Assembly (NCBI GenBank): GCA_013822345.1
Contig: PNKH01000046.1
Location: 1-54,513 of the forward strand
Source of the DNA: Isosphaera sp.
GTDB lineage: Bacteria; Planctomycetota; Planctomycetia; Gemmatales; Gemmataceae
Reading direction: 5' to 3'
Length of the DNA stretch: 54,513 bases
Positions 45,913 to 54,513 of this stretch are shown here, one piece after another; within the stretch, counting starts at the first letter, position 1, and every line of letters starts with the position of its first letter. Under the pieces are notes generated by a model, which ran no database searches, was not told the origin of the DNA, and saw only the letters and a program-made list of their open reading frames with translations. The position numbers and the translations under genes were made by a program.

Positions 45913-47214
45913 ATGTCCGCGCTCGCCCCCGCCGCCCACCCGCCGGCCAACGTGTTCGAGATGTCCGCGGTCTTCCGGATGGCCTGCCGGCAGCTCGAGA
46001 CGGTCGCCGCGGCGATCGACCTGGACCCGAACATCACCCAGCGGCTGATGGTCCCGAAGCGGTCCCAGGTGATGGCCGTTCCGGTCCGGATGGACAGCGG
46101 GAAGACGCGGGTGTTCATCGGGTTCCGGGTGCAGCACTCGCTCACCAGCGGGGCGAGCAAGGGCGGGCTGCGGTACGCCCCGGAGGTCGACCTCGGGGAG
46201 GTCGCCGCCCTGGCCATGTGGATGAGCTGGAAGTGCGGGATCATGAACCTGCCGTACGGCGGGGCGAAGGGCGGGATCGCCTGCGACCCGGCCGCCCTGA
46301 GCCTCGGGGAGAAGGAGCGGATGACCCGCCGGTTCACCGAGGAGGTGCTGAACATCATCGGCCCGCGGGTCGACGTGATGGCCCCGGACATGGGGACGGA
46401 CGAGCAGACCATGGCCTGGATCTACGACACGTACTCGATGAAGGTCGGGTACGCCTGCCCCGAGATCGTGACCGGCAAGCCGGTCGAGCTGGGCGGGTGC
46501 GTCGGCCGGCGGGAGGCGACCGGCCGCGGGGTGGTGTACTGCGTCCGGGCGGCGATGGAGGAGCTCGACCTCCGCCCGGGGGACGCGACCGCCGTCGTCC
46601 AGGGGTACGGGAACGTCGGGTCGGTGACGGCCGACGAGCTGCACAAGCTGGGGGTGAAGGTGGTCGCGATCGGGGACCGGTACGGGGCGGTCCGGCACGA
46701 CCGCGGGATCGACATCCAGGCGCTGAACAAGTACGTCGCGGCCCCGGGGAACGAGCGGCGGACGGTGGTCGGGTTCCCGGAGGCCGAGGCCCTCGACCCG
46801 GCCGACCTGCTGTCCGAGCCGTGCGACATCCTGGTCCCGGCGGCGCTGGAGCGGGTCATCACCTCCGAGAACGCCGGGCGGCTGCGGTGCCGCATCCTGG
46901 CGGAGGGGGCGAACGGCCCGACGACGCCGGAGGCGGACGCGGTGCTGGCCGGCTCGGACGTGTTCGTCATCCCGGACATCCTGTGCAACGCCGGCGGGGT
47001 GACGGTGTCGTACTTCGAGTGGGTGCAGGACCTGCAGCAGTTCTTCTGGAGCGAGGACCAGGTGAACGCGAAGCTGCGGGACCTGATGCTCGGGGCATTC
47101 CGGCGGGTGCGGGAGGTGGCCCGGCGGCGGAACCTGTCGAACCGGCTCGCGGCGCTGAGCCTGGGGGTGCAGAAGGTTGCCACCGAGAAGGCCCAGCGGG
47201 GCCTGTTCCCGTAA
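45913..47214 (+). CDS. gdhA: Glu/Leu/Phe/Val dehydrogenase (glutamate dehydrogenase)
   Basis: 433 residues. GASKGGLRYAPEVDLGEV and LPYGGAKGGIACDP contain the substrate-binding and catalytic lysines; APDMGTDEQTMAWI and the Rossmann entry AVVQGYGNVGS follow in the family order, with EGANGPTTPEAD and IPDILCNAGGVTVSYFEW near the end. Interconverts glutamate and 2-oxoglutarate plus ammonia with NAD(P)H. Single gene between two membrane-protein genes, with its own -10 element and a palindrome on each side. Confidence 0.96.
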   Translation: MSALAPAAHPPANVFEMSAVFRMACRQLETVAAAIDLDPNITQRLMVPKRSQVMAVPVRMDSGKTRVFIGFRVQHSLTSGASKGGLRYAPEVDLGEVAALAMWMSWKCGIMNLPYGGAKGGIACDPAALSLGEKERMTRRFTEEVLNIIGPRVDVMAPDMGTDEQTMAWIYDTYSMKVGYACPEIVTGKPVELGGCVGRREATGRGVVYCVRAAMEELDLRPGDATAVVQGYGNVGSVTADELHKLGVKVVAIGDRYGAVRHDRGIDIQALNKYVAAPGNERRTVVGFPEAEALDPADLLSEPCDILVPAALERVITSENAGRLRCRILAEGANGPTTPEADAVLAGSDVFVIPDILCNAGGVTVSYFEWVQDLQQFFWSEDQVNAKLRDLMLGAFRRVREVARRRNLSNRLAALSLGVQKVATEKAQRGLFP

Positions 47215-47243
47215 CAATGCCCACCGAGAACGGGTGTAAAGCT

Positions 47244-47291
47244 CCGGTTAGCGACGCGTCGCAGACGCGTCTGCGACGGGTCGCTAACCGG
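47244..47291. repeat. loopless 48-bp near-perfect palindrome
   Basis: 47244-47267 is the inverted copy of 47268-47291 with one mismatch and no loop (CCGGTTAGCGACGCGTCGC at the outside). It starts 30 bases after the gdhA stop. Confidence 0.88.
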
Positions 47292-47344
47292 GAACACGGT
47301 GTCCGAACCACGTCGGAACGTGACCCGCGGCCCGAGGACCCCGC

Positions 47345-49075
47345 ATGCCCGCCGGACGGCGCGACTTCTGGACCGACGCCGCGTGGCTGGCCGTCCTGAT
47401 GGGGTGGGCCGCCGGGTACTGCCTGACCGCGGCCGCCCGGACCGGGGTGACGTACGACGAGCCGTTCTACCTGACCGCCGGGCTGGACGGGTGGCGGGCG
47501 TGGGGGGCCCGGCCGGCGGACGACCCGCCGCCGGGGCCGGGCGAGCTGCCGCGGCGGTGGGCGGCGACCTCGGCCCTGCACGGGGTGATGCCGCTCCCGC
47601 CGGTGGCGGTCACCGCCCCGGTGTACGCGGCCGAGGTGCGGGCCGGCGGGCGGAAGTTGGAGGCCCCGCTCGACCACCTCCGGTCGGCCCGGGCGGTGAC
47701 CCTGGCGTGGCTCGCGCTGCTGCTGGTGGCGGTACTCCGGCTCGGGCGGGCGACCGGCGGGCCGTGGGCCGGGCGGGTGGCCGCCGGGCTGGTCGCCGCC
47801 GACCCGAACTTCCTCGCCCACGCGTCCCTCGCCACCACCGACATCGCGGCCGGCGCGTCGCTGCTGGCGTTCACCTGGGTGGTGTACGCCGGGCGCGGCG
47901 GCGGGTGGTGGGGGCGGGTGCTGCTGCCCGGGCTGTGGTACGGGGTCGCGGTCCTGTGCAAGCTGTCCGGGATGCTGTACGGCGGGGTGATCCTGGTCGC
48001 CCTGGAGGTGGCCTGGCGGTTCTCGTCCGGCGGGTTGTCGCGGCCGCCCGGGGCGACCCTCGGGACGTGGGCGCGGTCCGCCCTGTCCGCCACCGCCCGG
48101 TCGGTGCTGGCGGCGGCGGCGGTGATCGGGGTCGGGCTCGGGGTGGCGGCCGCCGCCTGCGGGGTGTCCGACCCGGGGGCGCGGCCGCTGGCCGCGGTGG
48201 CCCGGGCGATGCCGCCGACGGAGGCGCTCCGGCCGCGGTACGACGAGCTGGCCGCCCGGTACGACCGGGTGCCGTACGCGGCGGTGGCGCTGGCCTTCCA
48301 GGGGTGGCACAACGCGGAGGGCCGGCCGACGTTCCTGAACGGGACGTACTACCCGAACGGGGTGTGGTACTACTTCCCGGCGGTGGTGGCGATGAAGACC
48401 CCGCTCCCGGTCCTGCTGCTCGGGCTGGCCGCCCTGCTCCGCCCGCGGGCGGCGGCCAACGCCCTGGCGCTCGCCGCCGCCGGGCTGCTCGCCACCCTGC
48501 TCACCGCCAACCTCCAGATCGGGGTGCGGCTCGCCCTGCCGGTGATGGCGGTCGGGTACGCGGCGGTCGCGGTGGCGGTGTGCCGCGGGTTCCCGCGGTG
48601 GGGGCCGCGGGCCGGGCTGGCGGCGGTGGCGGTGACGGCGGCGGTGTCGGGGTGGGTGTGGCCGCACGGGCTGGGTTACCTGAACCAGCTGGCCGGCGGC
48701 CCGGCGGCGGCCCGCGCCCGGGTGACCGACTCGAACCTGGACTGGGGCCAGGGGCTGCCCGACCTGGCGGAGTGGCACCGGGCGAACGGGGAGCCGCCGA
48801 TCGCCCTGTGGTACTTCGGGACCGACCCGGCCGCGCGGCAGCCGCCGTTCGAGCCGATCCCGGTCGAGGCGTCGGGGGTCCGGACGGCGGGCGAGTTCCG
48901 GGCGGCGGTCGGGAGGCGGGTGCTGGCGGTCGGGGCGACGGTGGTCACCCTCCACCCGGAAGCCACGCCGGCGAAGAAGGTGGCGCTGGCCCACCTGCTC
49001 ACCCTCGCCCCGGTCGCCCGCACCCCGACGTTCCTGATCTACGACTTCCGCACCCCGCCCCCGGAGCAGCCGTGA
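47345..49075 (+). CDS. PMT/ArnT-like membrane glycosyltransferase
   Basis: 576 residues, about ten membrane segments. Early loop motif TGVTYDEPFYLTAG is the D-E pair typical of GT-C (PMT_2-type) enzymes that take sugar from polyprenyl phosphate; LAADPNFLAHASLATTDIAA-type second loop (residues about 150-165) is also characteristic. The C-terminal soluble part has VTDSNLDWGQGLPDLAEWH, a motif recurring in planctomycete members. ATG at 47345; ends in a GTGA overlap with the next membrane-protein gene, so the two are co-translated. Confidence 0.82.
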   Translation: MPAGRRDFWTDAAWLAVLMGWAAGYCLTAAARTGVTYDEPFYLTAGLDGWRAWGARPADDPPPGPGELPRRWAATSALHGVMPLPPVAVTAPVYAAEVRAGGRKLEAPLDHLRSARAVTLAWLALLLVAVLRLGRATGGPWAGRVAAGLVAADPNFLAHASLATTDIAAGASLLAFTWVVYAGRGGGWWGRVLLPGLWYGVAVLCKLSGMLYGGVILVALEVAWRFSSGGLSRPPGATLGTWARSALSATARSVLAAAAVIGVGLGVAAAACGVSDPGARPLAAVARAMPPTEALRPRYDELAARYDRVPYAAVALAFQGWHNAEGRPTFLNGTYYPNGVWYYFPAVVAMKTPLPVLLLGLAALLRPRAAANALALAAAGLLATLLTANLQIGVRLALPVMAVGYAAVAVAVCRGFPRWGPRAGLAAVAVTAAVSGWVWPHGLGYLNQLAGGPAAARARVTDSNLDWGQGLPDLAEWHRANGEPPIALWYFGTDPAARQPPFEPIPVEASGVRTAGEFRAAVGRRVLAVGATVVTLHPEATPAKKVALAHLLTLAPVARTPTFLIYDFRTPPPEQP

Positions 49076-50787
49076 CCGCCGCCCCGCCCCCCGCCCCGGC
49101 CTGGCACCCCGCCGGGTGGGCGCTGGTCGCCGCCGCGTTCCTGGTCGGGTTCGGCAACTACCCGCTCCAGGTGGTCGGCACGGACCTGAGCCACCTCCCC
49201 GGGGACGTGATCGACAACCGGATCAACAACTTCGTCCTGGAGCACGGGTACCGGTGGGCGTGCGGGCGGGCCGGGACCGGGTTCTGGGACGCCCCGTCGT
49301 TCCACCCGGCGGCCGGGGCGACGGCGTGGTCCGACGCCCACCTCGGGATGCTCCCGCTGTACGCCGCCGCCCGGGCCGCCGGGGCGACCCCGGAGGGGGC
49401 GTTCCAGTGGCACTTCCTCCTGGCCTGCGCGCTGAACTTCGCGGCCGCCGCCTGGGCCGCCCGGCGGCTCGGGCTCGGGCCGGCCGGGGCGGCCGCGGCC
49501 GCGTACGTGTTCGCGTTCGGGCTGCCGGTGGTCGGGCAGACCCAGCACACCCAGCTCGTCCCGCGGTTCCTGGTCCCGCCGGCGGTCGTGTTCGCCTGGG
49601 AGTTCCTCCGGCTCCCGCGGACGTGGCGGCTGGCGGCCGCCGCCGGGTGCGCCGCCGCCCAGTTCTACCTGACCGTGTACATCGGGTACTTCCTCGCCCT
49701 GACCCTGGCGGCCGGGCTGCTGGTGTCCGCGGTCCGGTTCGGCCGCGGGTTCGCCTGGCGGGAGTTGCTGCGACCGGGGTGGCGGGGGTGGGCCGGGCGC
49801 GCGGCGGCGGTCGCGGCCGCCGGGGCGGTGACGTACGCCCTGGTGGACCGGCACCGGCAGGGCACCCAGGGCGGCGCGGCCGTCGCCGACATCAAGGCCG
49901 GGGCCCCGGTCCCGGCGTCGTGGCTGACCGCCCCGAAGAACGCGTACCACCACCCGGCGAGCGGGCGGGCCCCGCTGCCGGAGTTCGCGGTCCCGGAGGG
50001 CGAACACCTGATGCACCCCGGGCTGCTGCCGGCGGCGGCGGTGCTGGTGGTCGCCGCCGCCGGGTTCTTCCCCGCCGGGGCCGGCGCCGCGCGGCGGGCC
50101 GCGGTGGCGGCCGCGTGGACGACGGTGCTCCTGGCGGTGCTGGTCACCCGGTTCGGGGACGTGTGGCTGTACGAGTCGGTCGCGAACCTCCCCGGGGCGG
50201 GCGGGATCCGCGTCCCCGGGCGCGTCTGCCTGGTGCTCCTGTTCCCCGCCGGGTTGGCGCTCGGGCACCTGCTCGACACCGGCGTGCGGCTCGCGCGGCG
50301 GGTCGGGACGGGCCCGGCGGCGGCGGTCGCGGTCGCCGGGCTGGCGGCCGTCGCCCTGGACCAGCGGCTGGTGCCGGTCGGCCCCGTGCGCGAAGGCGTG
50401 TGGTTCCAGTTCCGCGCCCCGGTGTCGGACGTGGTGGCCCGCCAGGAGCGGATCGCGCGGGCGGTGCGCCGGCACCCGGACCCGCGGTTCGTGTACGTCT
50501 TCCCGTCGGCCGGGACCGGGGAGGGCGACCGGTACGCCCTGCAGCTGGAGGTGATGCGGGCGACCCAGGACCTCGGGCTGCCGTGCGTCAACGGGTGGTC
50601 CGGGTACATCCCGCCCGGGTGGAACTTCTTCGCCAACTACCGCGAGCTGGCGACCTGGCTGCTAACGGCGAACGAGTGGCCGCCGGAGCGGCTGCACGGG
50701 CTGGTCGCGGTCGGCGCCCCCGGCCCGCCGCCGGACGAGTTCGACACGTTCCTGCGGAACACGTTCCCGCCGCACCCGGTCGACTGA
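49072..50787 (+). CDS. membrane protein coupled to the PMT-like enzyme
   Basis: 571 residues from a GTG at 49072 overlapping the previous stop. About ten hydrophobic segments (GWALVAAAFLVGFGNYPLQV; LVPRFLVPPAVVFAWEFL; AVTYALVDRHRQG) and a C-terminal soluble tail (RFVYVFPSAGTGEGDRYALQ). First loop includes LPGDVIDNRINNFVLEHGY, acidic but without the D-E pair of its neighbour. Probably another GT-C-like protein or its partner in envelope glycan assembly; a transporter-like role is not excluded. Confidence 0.7.
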   Translation: MTAAPPPAPAWHPAGWALVAAAFLVGFGNYPLQVVGTDLSHLPGDVIDNRINNFVLEHGYRWACGRAGTGFWDAPSFHPAAGATAWSDAHLGMLPLYAAARAAGATPEGAFQWHFLLACALNFAAAAWAARRLGLGPAGAAAAAYVFAFGLPVVGQTQHTQLVPRFLVPPAVVFAWEFLRLPRTWRLAAAAGCAAAQFYLTVYIGYFLALTLAAGLLVSAVRFGRGFAWRELLRPGWRGWAGRAAAVAAAGAVTYALVDRHRQGTQGGAAVADIKAGAPVPASWLTAPKNAYHHPASGRAPLPEFAVPEGEHLMHPGLLPAAAVLVVAAAGFFPAGAGAARRAAVAAAWTTVLLAVLVTRFGDVWLYESVANLPGAGGIRVPGRVCLVLLFPAGLALGHLLDTGVRLARRVGTGPAAAVAVAGLAAVALDQRLVPVGPVREGVWFQFRAPVSDVVARQERIARAVRRHPDPRFVYVFPSAGTGEGDRYALQLEVMRATQDLGLPCVNGWSGYIPPGWNFFANYRELATWLLTANEWPPERLHGLVAVGAPGPPPDEFDTFLRNTFPPHPVD

Positions 50788-51089
50788 CGCCGCCCGCCTT
50801 GACCCGCCCGCGCCGGCCCGGTATCCCGCCCGGTCAGCCACCGCCCCGGACCGCCCGCACCCGCCGCGCCGCGCGGAACCGTTCGGGGTGTAGCGGGGGT
50901 GGCGCGGGAAAAGCGAAGAAACCCGGCCGCGCGGGCCGGTCACCAACTTGTTTTTCAAAGACCCGGCGTTACGATTCGTGTTTAAAGCGTCCTCGTCGTG
51001 GCGCGAGCCGCCCGCCGAGTCGCACCCGCGAGCCGCCGCACCGTGAGCCGCGACCCGGGACACGCCGACCCGAAGAGGTCACCCGCCGC
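50788..51089. other. 302-bp spacer upstream of kamA
   Basis: No gene is supported. A GC-rich hairpin-prone stretch (around 50925-50940, CCGGCCGCGCGGGCCGG) is followed by a lower-GC part with a weak promoter candidate, TTGTTT (50948-50953), 16-base spacer, TACGAT (50970-50975). Unlike most gaps it holds no long inverted repeat. Confidence 0.4.
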
Positions 51090-52508
51090 ATGTCCGAGCC
51101 CGACGCGCGCCGCCCGCTCGCCAACCCCGGCCACCCGGCCGCCGGCGGGTTCGGCGACGACGAGCCTCCCAGTCGCCCGCGCCGCCACCCGGTGTGGGAG
51201 CACGTGCCCGACGCCCAGTGGGACGACTGGCGGTGGCAGACCCAGAACTCGATCCGGTCCGTCCGCCAGCTCCGCACCCTGCTCCGGTTCTCGCCCGAGG
51301 AGCTGGAGGCGATCGGCCGGCTGGAGGGCGACTACAAGCTCGCCATCCCGCCGTACTACTTCTCCCTGATCGACCCGGACGACCCGGCCGACCCGATCCG
51401 GCTCCAGTCGGTGCCGTCGCCGCTGGAGGCCGAGAACCCGTCCGGGTACGAGCTGGACGACCCGCTGGAGGAGGACAAGGACTCGCCCGTCCCGGGGCTG
51501 ACCCACCGGTACCCGGACCGGGCGCTGCTGATCACCACCCCGAACTGCTCGATGTACTGCCGGTACTGCACCCGGAAGCGGGCGACCCTGACCCGCGGCG
51601 GGTGGGAGGGGGTCAGCGCCGACGACGAGCGGATGATCGGGTACGTCCGGGCGCACCCCGAGATCCGCGACGTGATCGTGTCCGGCGGGGACCCGCTCAC
51701 CCTCCCGATCGGCAAGCTCCGGTTCTACCTCGAGAGCCTGAAGGAGATCGACCACGTCGACGTGATCCGGGTCGGCACCCGGGTCCCGGTCACCCTGCCG
51801 CAGCGGCTGTACGACAACGAGCTGGTCGACCTGCTGGCGTCGGCCGAGAAGGTGTACATCCAGACGCACTTCAACCACCCGCGGGAGGTGACGCCGGAGG
51901 CGGCCCGGGTGTGCAAGGCGCTGCTCCGCGGCGGGATGCCGATCAACAACCACTCCGTCCTGCTGAGGGGCGTGAACGACGACCTGGCGACGATGCGGGA
52001 GCTGCTCCGCGGGCTGTTGCGGATCAAGGTCCGGCCGTACTACATCTTCCACTGCGACCCGGTGACCGGGGCCGGCCACTTCCGGACGAGCGTGTGGAAG
52101 GGGCTGGAGATCATGGAGGGGCTGCGCGGGCACACGAGCGGGATCGGCATCCCGACCTACGTGGTGGACAGCCCGCACGGCGGCGGGAAGATCCCGATGA
52201 TGCCGAACTACCTGGTGAGCATGAGCGACGACGCGGTCGTCCTGCGGAACTACGAGGGGCTGCTGATCCGCTACCAGGCGGAGGACAAGCCGGGGACGAT
52301 CGACGGGACCGCGACCCGCGGGGTGAGCGGCCTGTTGCAGGGCGACAAGACGGTACTGGTCCCGCACGACAACGAGCGGATGGCCCGGCGGAAGCCGCGG
52401 GTGGTGCGGGACGGGTGCGGCGGGGACGGGGCGGCCGACGGCGGCCGCCCGATCCTGCCGCTGCCGATGCTCAACGGCACCGGGAACGGCCACGCCGCGA
52501 ACGGGTAG
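51090..52508 (+). CDS. kamA: KamA-family radical SAM lysine 2,3-aminomutase
   Basis: 472 residues. Radical SAM cluster motif C153-x3-C157-x2-C160 in NCSMYCRYCTRKR; SGGDPLTLP for SAM binding; Lys367 in SPHGGGKIPMMPNY is the expected PLP-binding lysine. Length and order fit lysine 2,3-aminomutase, which makes beta-lysine, rather than the shorter EpmB. N-terminal 35 residues are polar and variable; the C-terminal tail is Gly/Asn-rich. ATG at 51090 with GAGGT about 11 bases upstream. Followed by an ATP-grasp ligase gene after a palindrome. Confidence 0.93.
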   Translation: MSEPDARRPLANPGHPAAGGFGDDEPPSRPRRHPVWEHVPDAQWDDWRWQTQNSIRSVRQLRTLLRFSPEELEAIGRLEGDYKLAIPPYYFSLIDPDDPADPIRLQSVPSPLEAENPSGYELDDPLEEDKDSPVPGLTHRYPDRALLITTPNCSMYCRYCTRKRATLTRGGWEGVSADDERMIGYVRAHPEIRDVIVSGGDPLTLPIGKLRFYLESLKEIDHVDVIRVGTRVPVTLPQRLYDNELVDLLASAEKVYIQTHFNHPREVTPEAARVCKALLRGGMPINNHSVLLRGVNDDLATMRELLRGLLRIKVRPYYIFHCDPVTGAGHFRTSVWKGLEIMEGLRGHTSGIGIPTYVVDSPHGGGKIPMMPNYLVSMSDDAVVLRNYEGLLIRYQAEDKPGTIDGTATRGVSGLLQGDKTVLVPHDNERMARRKPRVVRDGCGGDGAADGGRPILPLPMLNGTGNGHAANG

Positions 52509-52521
52509 CAGGCGCGGTGTT

Positions 52522-52589
52522 GGCGAACGGCCCCGCGTGAGCGGGCCGAGGGCGTCGACCCTCGGCCCGCTCACGCGGGGCCGTTCGCC
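52522..52589. repeat. palindrome, GGCGAACGGCC...GAGCGGGCCGAGG family, copy 2
   Basis: Perfect 31-bp arms 52522-52552 and 52559-52589, 6-base loop. It ends 2 bases before the GGAGGA ribosome binding site of the ligase gene, so folding in mRNA would abut the translation start. Confidence 0.92.
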
Positions 52590-52602
52590 GGGAGGACCCC
52601 AC

Positions 52603-53628
52603 ATGCGCATCGGCATCGCGTTCGACCTGAAGCCGGACGCCCCCCTCCCCGCCGGCGCCCCCGACGACCTGCACGAGGAGTTCGACTCCCCGGCCACCGT
52701 CCGGGCGGTCGCCGACGTCCTCCGCTCCCTCGGCCACACCGCGGTCGAACTCGGCAACGGCCGGCCGCTCGTCGAGGCCCTTCTCCGCGACCCGCCCGAC
52801 CTCGTCTTCAACTTCGCCGAAGGTTCCGGCGTGAGCCGGTCCCGCGAGGCGCGGGTGCCGGCGGTGTGCGAGTTGCTCGGCGTCCCGTACACCGGGTCCG
52901 ACCCGCTGGCGCTGGCCGTCGCGCTCGACAAGGACATGACCCGCCGCATCGCCGAGTCGCACGGCGTGACCGTCCCGAAGGGGGTCACGCTCGTCCCGCC
53001 GGACGTCGAGTACGACGGCGACTACGCCGAGTTCCCGGCGGTGCTGGAGGAAGCTTGCTTGCCGCTTCCGGTGATCGCGAAGCCGACGTGCGAGGGGTCG
53101 AGCAAGGGGGTGCGGAACCGGTGTGTGGTGCGGACCGCTGCCGACTTCGGGCCGACGGTGGTGGAGCTGTGGCGGGCGTACCGCCAGCCCGTCCTCGTCG
53201 AAGAGTTCGTCGCGGGGGACGAGGTGACGGTCGGGATCGTGGGGAACGACCCGGCGGAGCCGCTCGGGGTGATGCGGATGGTGCCGAAGGCGGTGCCGGT
53301 CGGCGAGTTCGTGTACAGCCTGGAGGTGAAGCGGGACTGGGAGCGGCACGTCGAGTACGAGGCCCCGGCGAAGCTGCCGCCGGACGTGCTGCGGGCGGTG
53401 GAGGCGGACGCCCTGGCGGTGTTCGCGGGGCTGGGCTGCCGGGACGTGGCCCGGGCCGACTTCCGGGTGCGGGACGGGGTGCCGTACTTCCTGGAGGTGA
53501 ACCCGCTGCCGGGGCTGAGCCCGGAGTCGGGGGACATCGTGTTCCTGGCGTACCGGATGGGACTGACGTACCCGGACCTGGTCGGCCGCGTCCTCGCCGC
53601 CGCGACGGCCCGCCTCGGACTGGGTTGA
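52603..53628 (+). CDS. D-Ala-D-Ala ligase-like ATP-grasp enzyme
   Basis: 341 residues from ATG at 52603 with GGAGGA eight bases upstream. Ddl-type motifs: DLVFNFAEGSGVSRSREARV, GVPYTGSDPLALAVALDK, VIAKPTCEGSSKGVRNRCVV (phosphate loop), and YFLEVNPLPGLSPESG at the end (Mg-binding Glu and Asn). Would join two amino acids, or an amino acid to a carboxylate, via an acyl phosphate. Adjacent to kamA, so beta-lysine is a possible substrate; housekeeping cell-wall Ddl is the alternative. The in-frame extension upstream is repeat DNA. Confidence 0.88.
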   Translation: MRIGIAFDLKPDAPLPAGAPDDLHEEFDSPATVRAVADVLRSLGHTAVELGNGRPLVEALLRDPPDLVFNFAEGSGVSRSREARVPAVCELLGVPYTGSDPLALAVALDKDMTRRIAESHGVTVPKGVTLVPPDVEYDGDYAEFPAVLEEACLPLPVIAKPTCEGSSKGVRNRCVVRTAADFGPTVVELWRAYRQPVLVEEFVAGDEVTVGIVGNDPAEPLGVMRMVPKAVPVGEFVYSLEVKRDWERHVEYEAPAKLPPDVLRAVEADALAVFAGLGCRDVARADFRVRDGVPYFLEVNPLPGLSPESGDIVFLAYRMGLTYPDLVGRVLAAATARLGLG

Positions 53629-53700
53629 CATTTTTTTGGTGCGTCCGGGCGGCGGATTTCGCATGGTGGGGGGAACCCTCACCCGTCGCGAGGTCCGCCC

Positions 53701-54513
53701 GTGGACGAGAGCGCCGTCTTCGCCGAGGCCCTGGCCCTCACCGACCCGGCCGCCCGGGCCGCGTTCCTCGACCGGGCATGTGCCGGCAACCCCGAACTGC
53801 GCCGGCAGGTCGAGGAGTTGCTCGCCGCCCACGGCGAGGCCGGCCACGTGCTCGACCACCCGCCCCAGCCGGGCACGATCCCCGAGTTCACGCACCCGCA
53901 GCACTTCATGCCCTCCGCGCCGCCCGCCCCGGCGGTCACGGTCGGCACCGTGATCGCAGACCGGTACAAGCTGCTGGAGCGGCTCGGCGAGGGTGGGATG
54001 GGGGCGGTGTGGCTGGCGGAGCAGTCGGAGCCGGTCCGGCGGAAGGTCGCCCTGAAGCTGATCCGCGACGGCCTGGACGGCCGGCAGGTGCTGGCCCGGT
54101 TCGAGGCGGAGCGGCAGGCGCTGGCGATGATGGACCACCCGAACATCGCGAAGGTGCTCGACGCCGGCACCACCGACGGCCGGCCGTTCTTCGTGATGGA
54201 GCTGGTGAAGGGGGTGCCGATCACCGACTTCTGCGACGCCCGCCGGCTGACCGCCGAGCAGCGGCTGGGGCTGTTCGTGCCGGTGTGCCAGGCGGTGCAG
54301 CACGCCCACCAGAAGGGGGTCATCCACCGCGACCTGAAGCCGTCGAACGTGCTGGTGGCGCTGTACGACGAGCGGCCGGTGCCGAAGGTGATCGACTTCG
54401 GGGTGGCGAAGGCGACGGGCCGGGCGCTGACGGAGAAGACGCTGCACACGGCGTTCGAGGCGGTGGTCGGGACGCCGGCGTACATGTCCCCGGAGCAGGC
54501 GACGTTCAACCAA
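53701..54513 (+). CDS. Ser/Thr protein kinase, 3' end outside window
   Basis: 271 residues visible, frame open to the window end. GTG at 53701 with GAGGT seven bases upstream. The first 75 residues resemble the short helical pre-domain common in planctomycete kinases ([20 protein letters not shown]). The kinase domain follows: [18 protein letters not shown] (Gly loop), VALKLI (Lys), [15 protein letters not shown] (catalytic loop), [10 protein letters not shown] (DFG), [11 protein letters not shown] (APE region). All Hanks motifs are intact, so likely active. In relatives the missing C-terminus often holds WD40 or TPR repeats and a membrane helix. Confidence 0.92.
   Translation, partial: MDESAVFAEALALTDPAARAAFLDRACAGNPELRRQVEELLAAHGEAGHVLDHPPQPGTIPEFTHPQHFMPSAPPAPAVTVGTVIADRYKLLERLGEGGMGAVWLAEQSEPVRRKVALKLIRDGLDGRQVLARFEAERQALAMMDHPNIAKVLDAGTTDGRPFFVMELVKGVPITDFCDARRLTAEQRLGLFVPVCQAVQHAHQKGVIHRDLKPSNVLVALYDERPVPKVIDFGVAKATGRALTEKTLHTAFEAVVGTPAYMSPEQATFNQ

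Noticed and set aside
53625-53640. TTGACA followed by seven T, read as a kinase promoter or a terminator
   Set aside because: No -10 at suitable spacing, and no stable stem precedes the T run. The TTGACA overlaps the stop codon of the ligase gene and may be chance.

Overview
The window is about 54.5 kb of very GC-rich bacterial DNA that reads as a planctomycete chromosome, most likely family Gemmataceae. The basis is a DUF1559 prepilin-like gene, a DUF1080 protein, a Tat-exported Gfo/Idh/MocA oxidoreductase, WD40 propeller proteins, a planctomycete-style Ser/Thr kinase, signal-peptide-bearing AtpE and AtpF, and long palindromes in almost every intergenic gap. No species can be named from sequence alone. 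No tRNA, rRNA or CRISPR array is visible.

Layout. 1-1072: IS701-like insertion sequence with perfect 17-bp ends, cut by the window start. 1136-6791 (minus): NAD salvage group, pncB - WD40 - small protein - membrane protein - nadE, with ATGA/GTGA overlaps. 6877-7782: DUF1559 protein. 7971-13189 (minus): GCS2-type carboxylate-amine ligase, circularly permuted ATP-grasp, RimK-like ATP-grasp and esterase, plus two small genes; this looks like a peptide or amide metabolite operon and is the most interesting gene set here. 13384-15479: lipoprotein, TIM-barrel isomerase, small receiver-like protein. 15572-22482 (minus): Liv-type amino-acid ABC transporter (binding protein, LivH, LivM, and one polypeptide fusing both ATPases with an inserted membrane hairpin), followed by a degenerate enolase-superfamily protein and RidA. 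22583-25328: exported coiled-coil/Dabb protein and exported beta-propeller. 25402-34710 (minus): complete F1Fo ATP synthase operon (I-like, AtpZ, B, E, F, H, A, G, D, C) interrupted by a lipoprotein gene and a DUF1569 gene. 34711-35341: A+T-richer divergent spacer. 35342-54513 (mostly plus): DUF4912 protein, ApbE flavin transferase, DoxX-like protein, Gfo/Idh oxidoreductase, DUF1080 and SDR proteins on the minus strand, three large multi-spanning membrane proteins around glutamate dehydrogenase, lysine 2,3-aminomutase followed by a D-Ala-D-Ala-ligase-like ATP-grasp, and the start of a Ser/Thr kinase.

Scale pattern. Left of about 34.7 kb nearly all genes run leftward; to the right nearly all run rightward. 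More than twenty long inverted repeats (arms 12-47 bp, most perfect) fill gaps between genes, including gaps inside operons. Several belong to shared families, some fold as cloverleaf-like structures, and several supply the stop codon of the gene beside them. These palindromes and the amidoligase operon are the two things I would follow up first.
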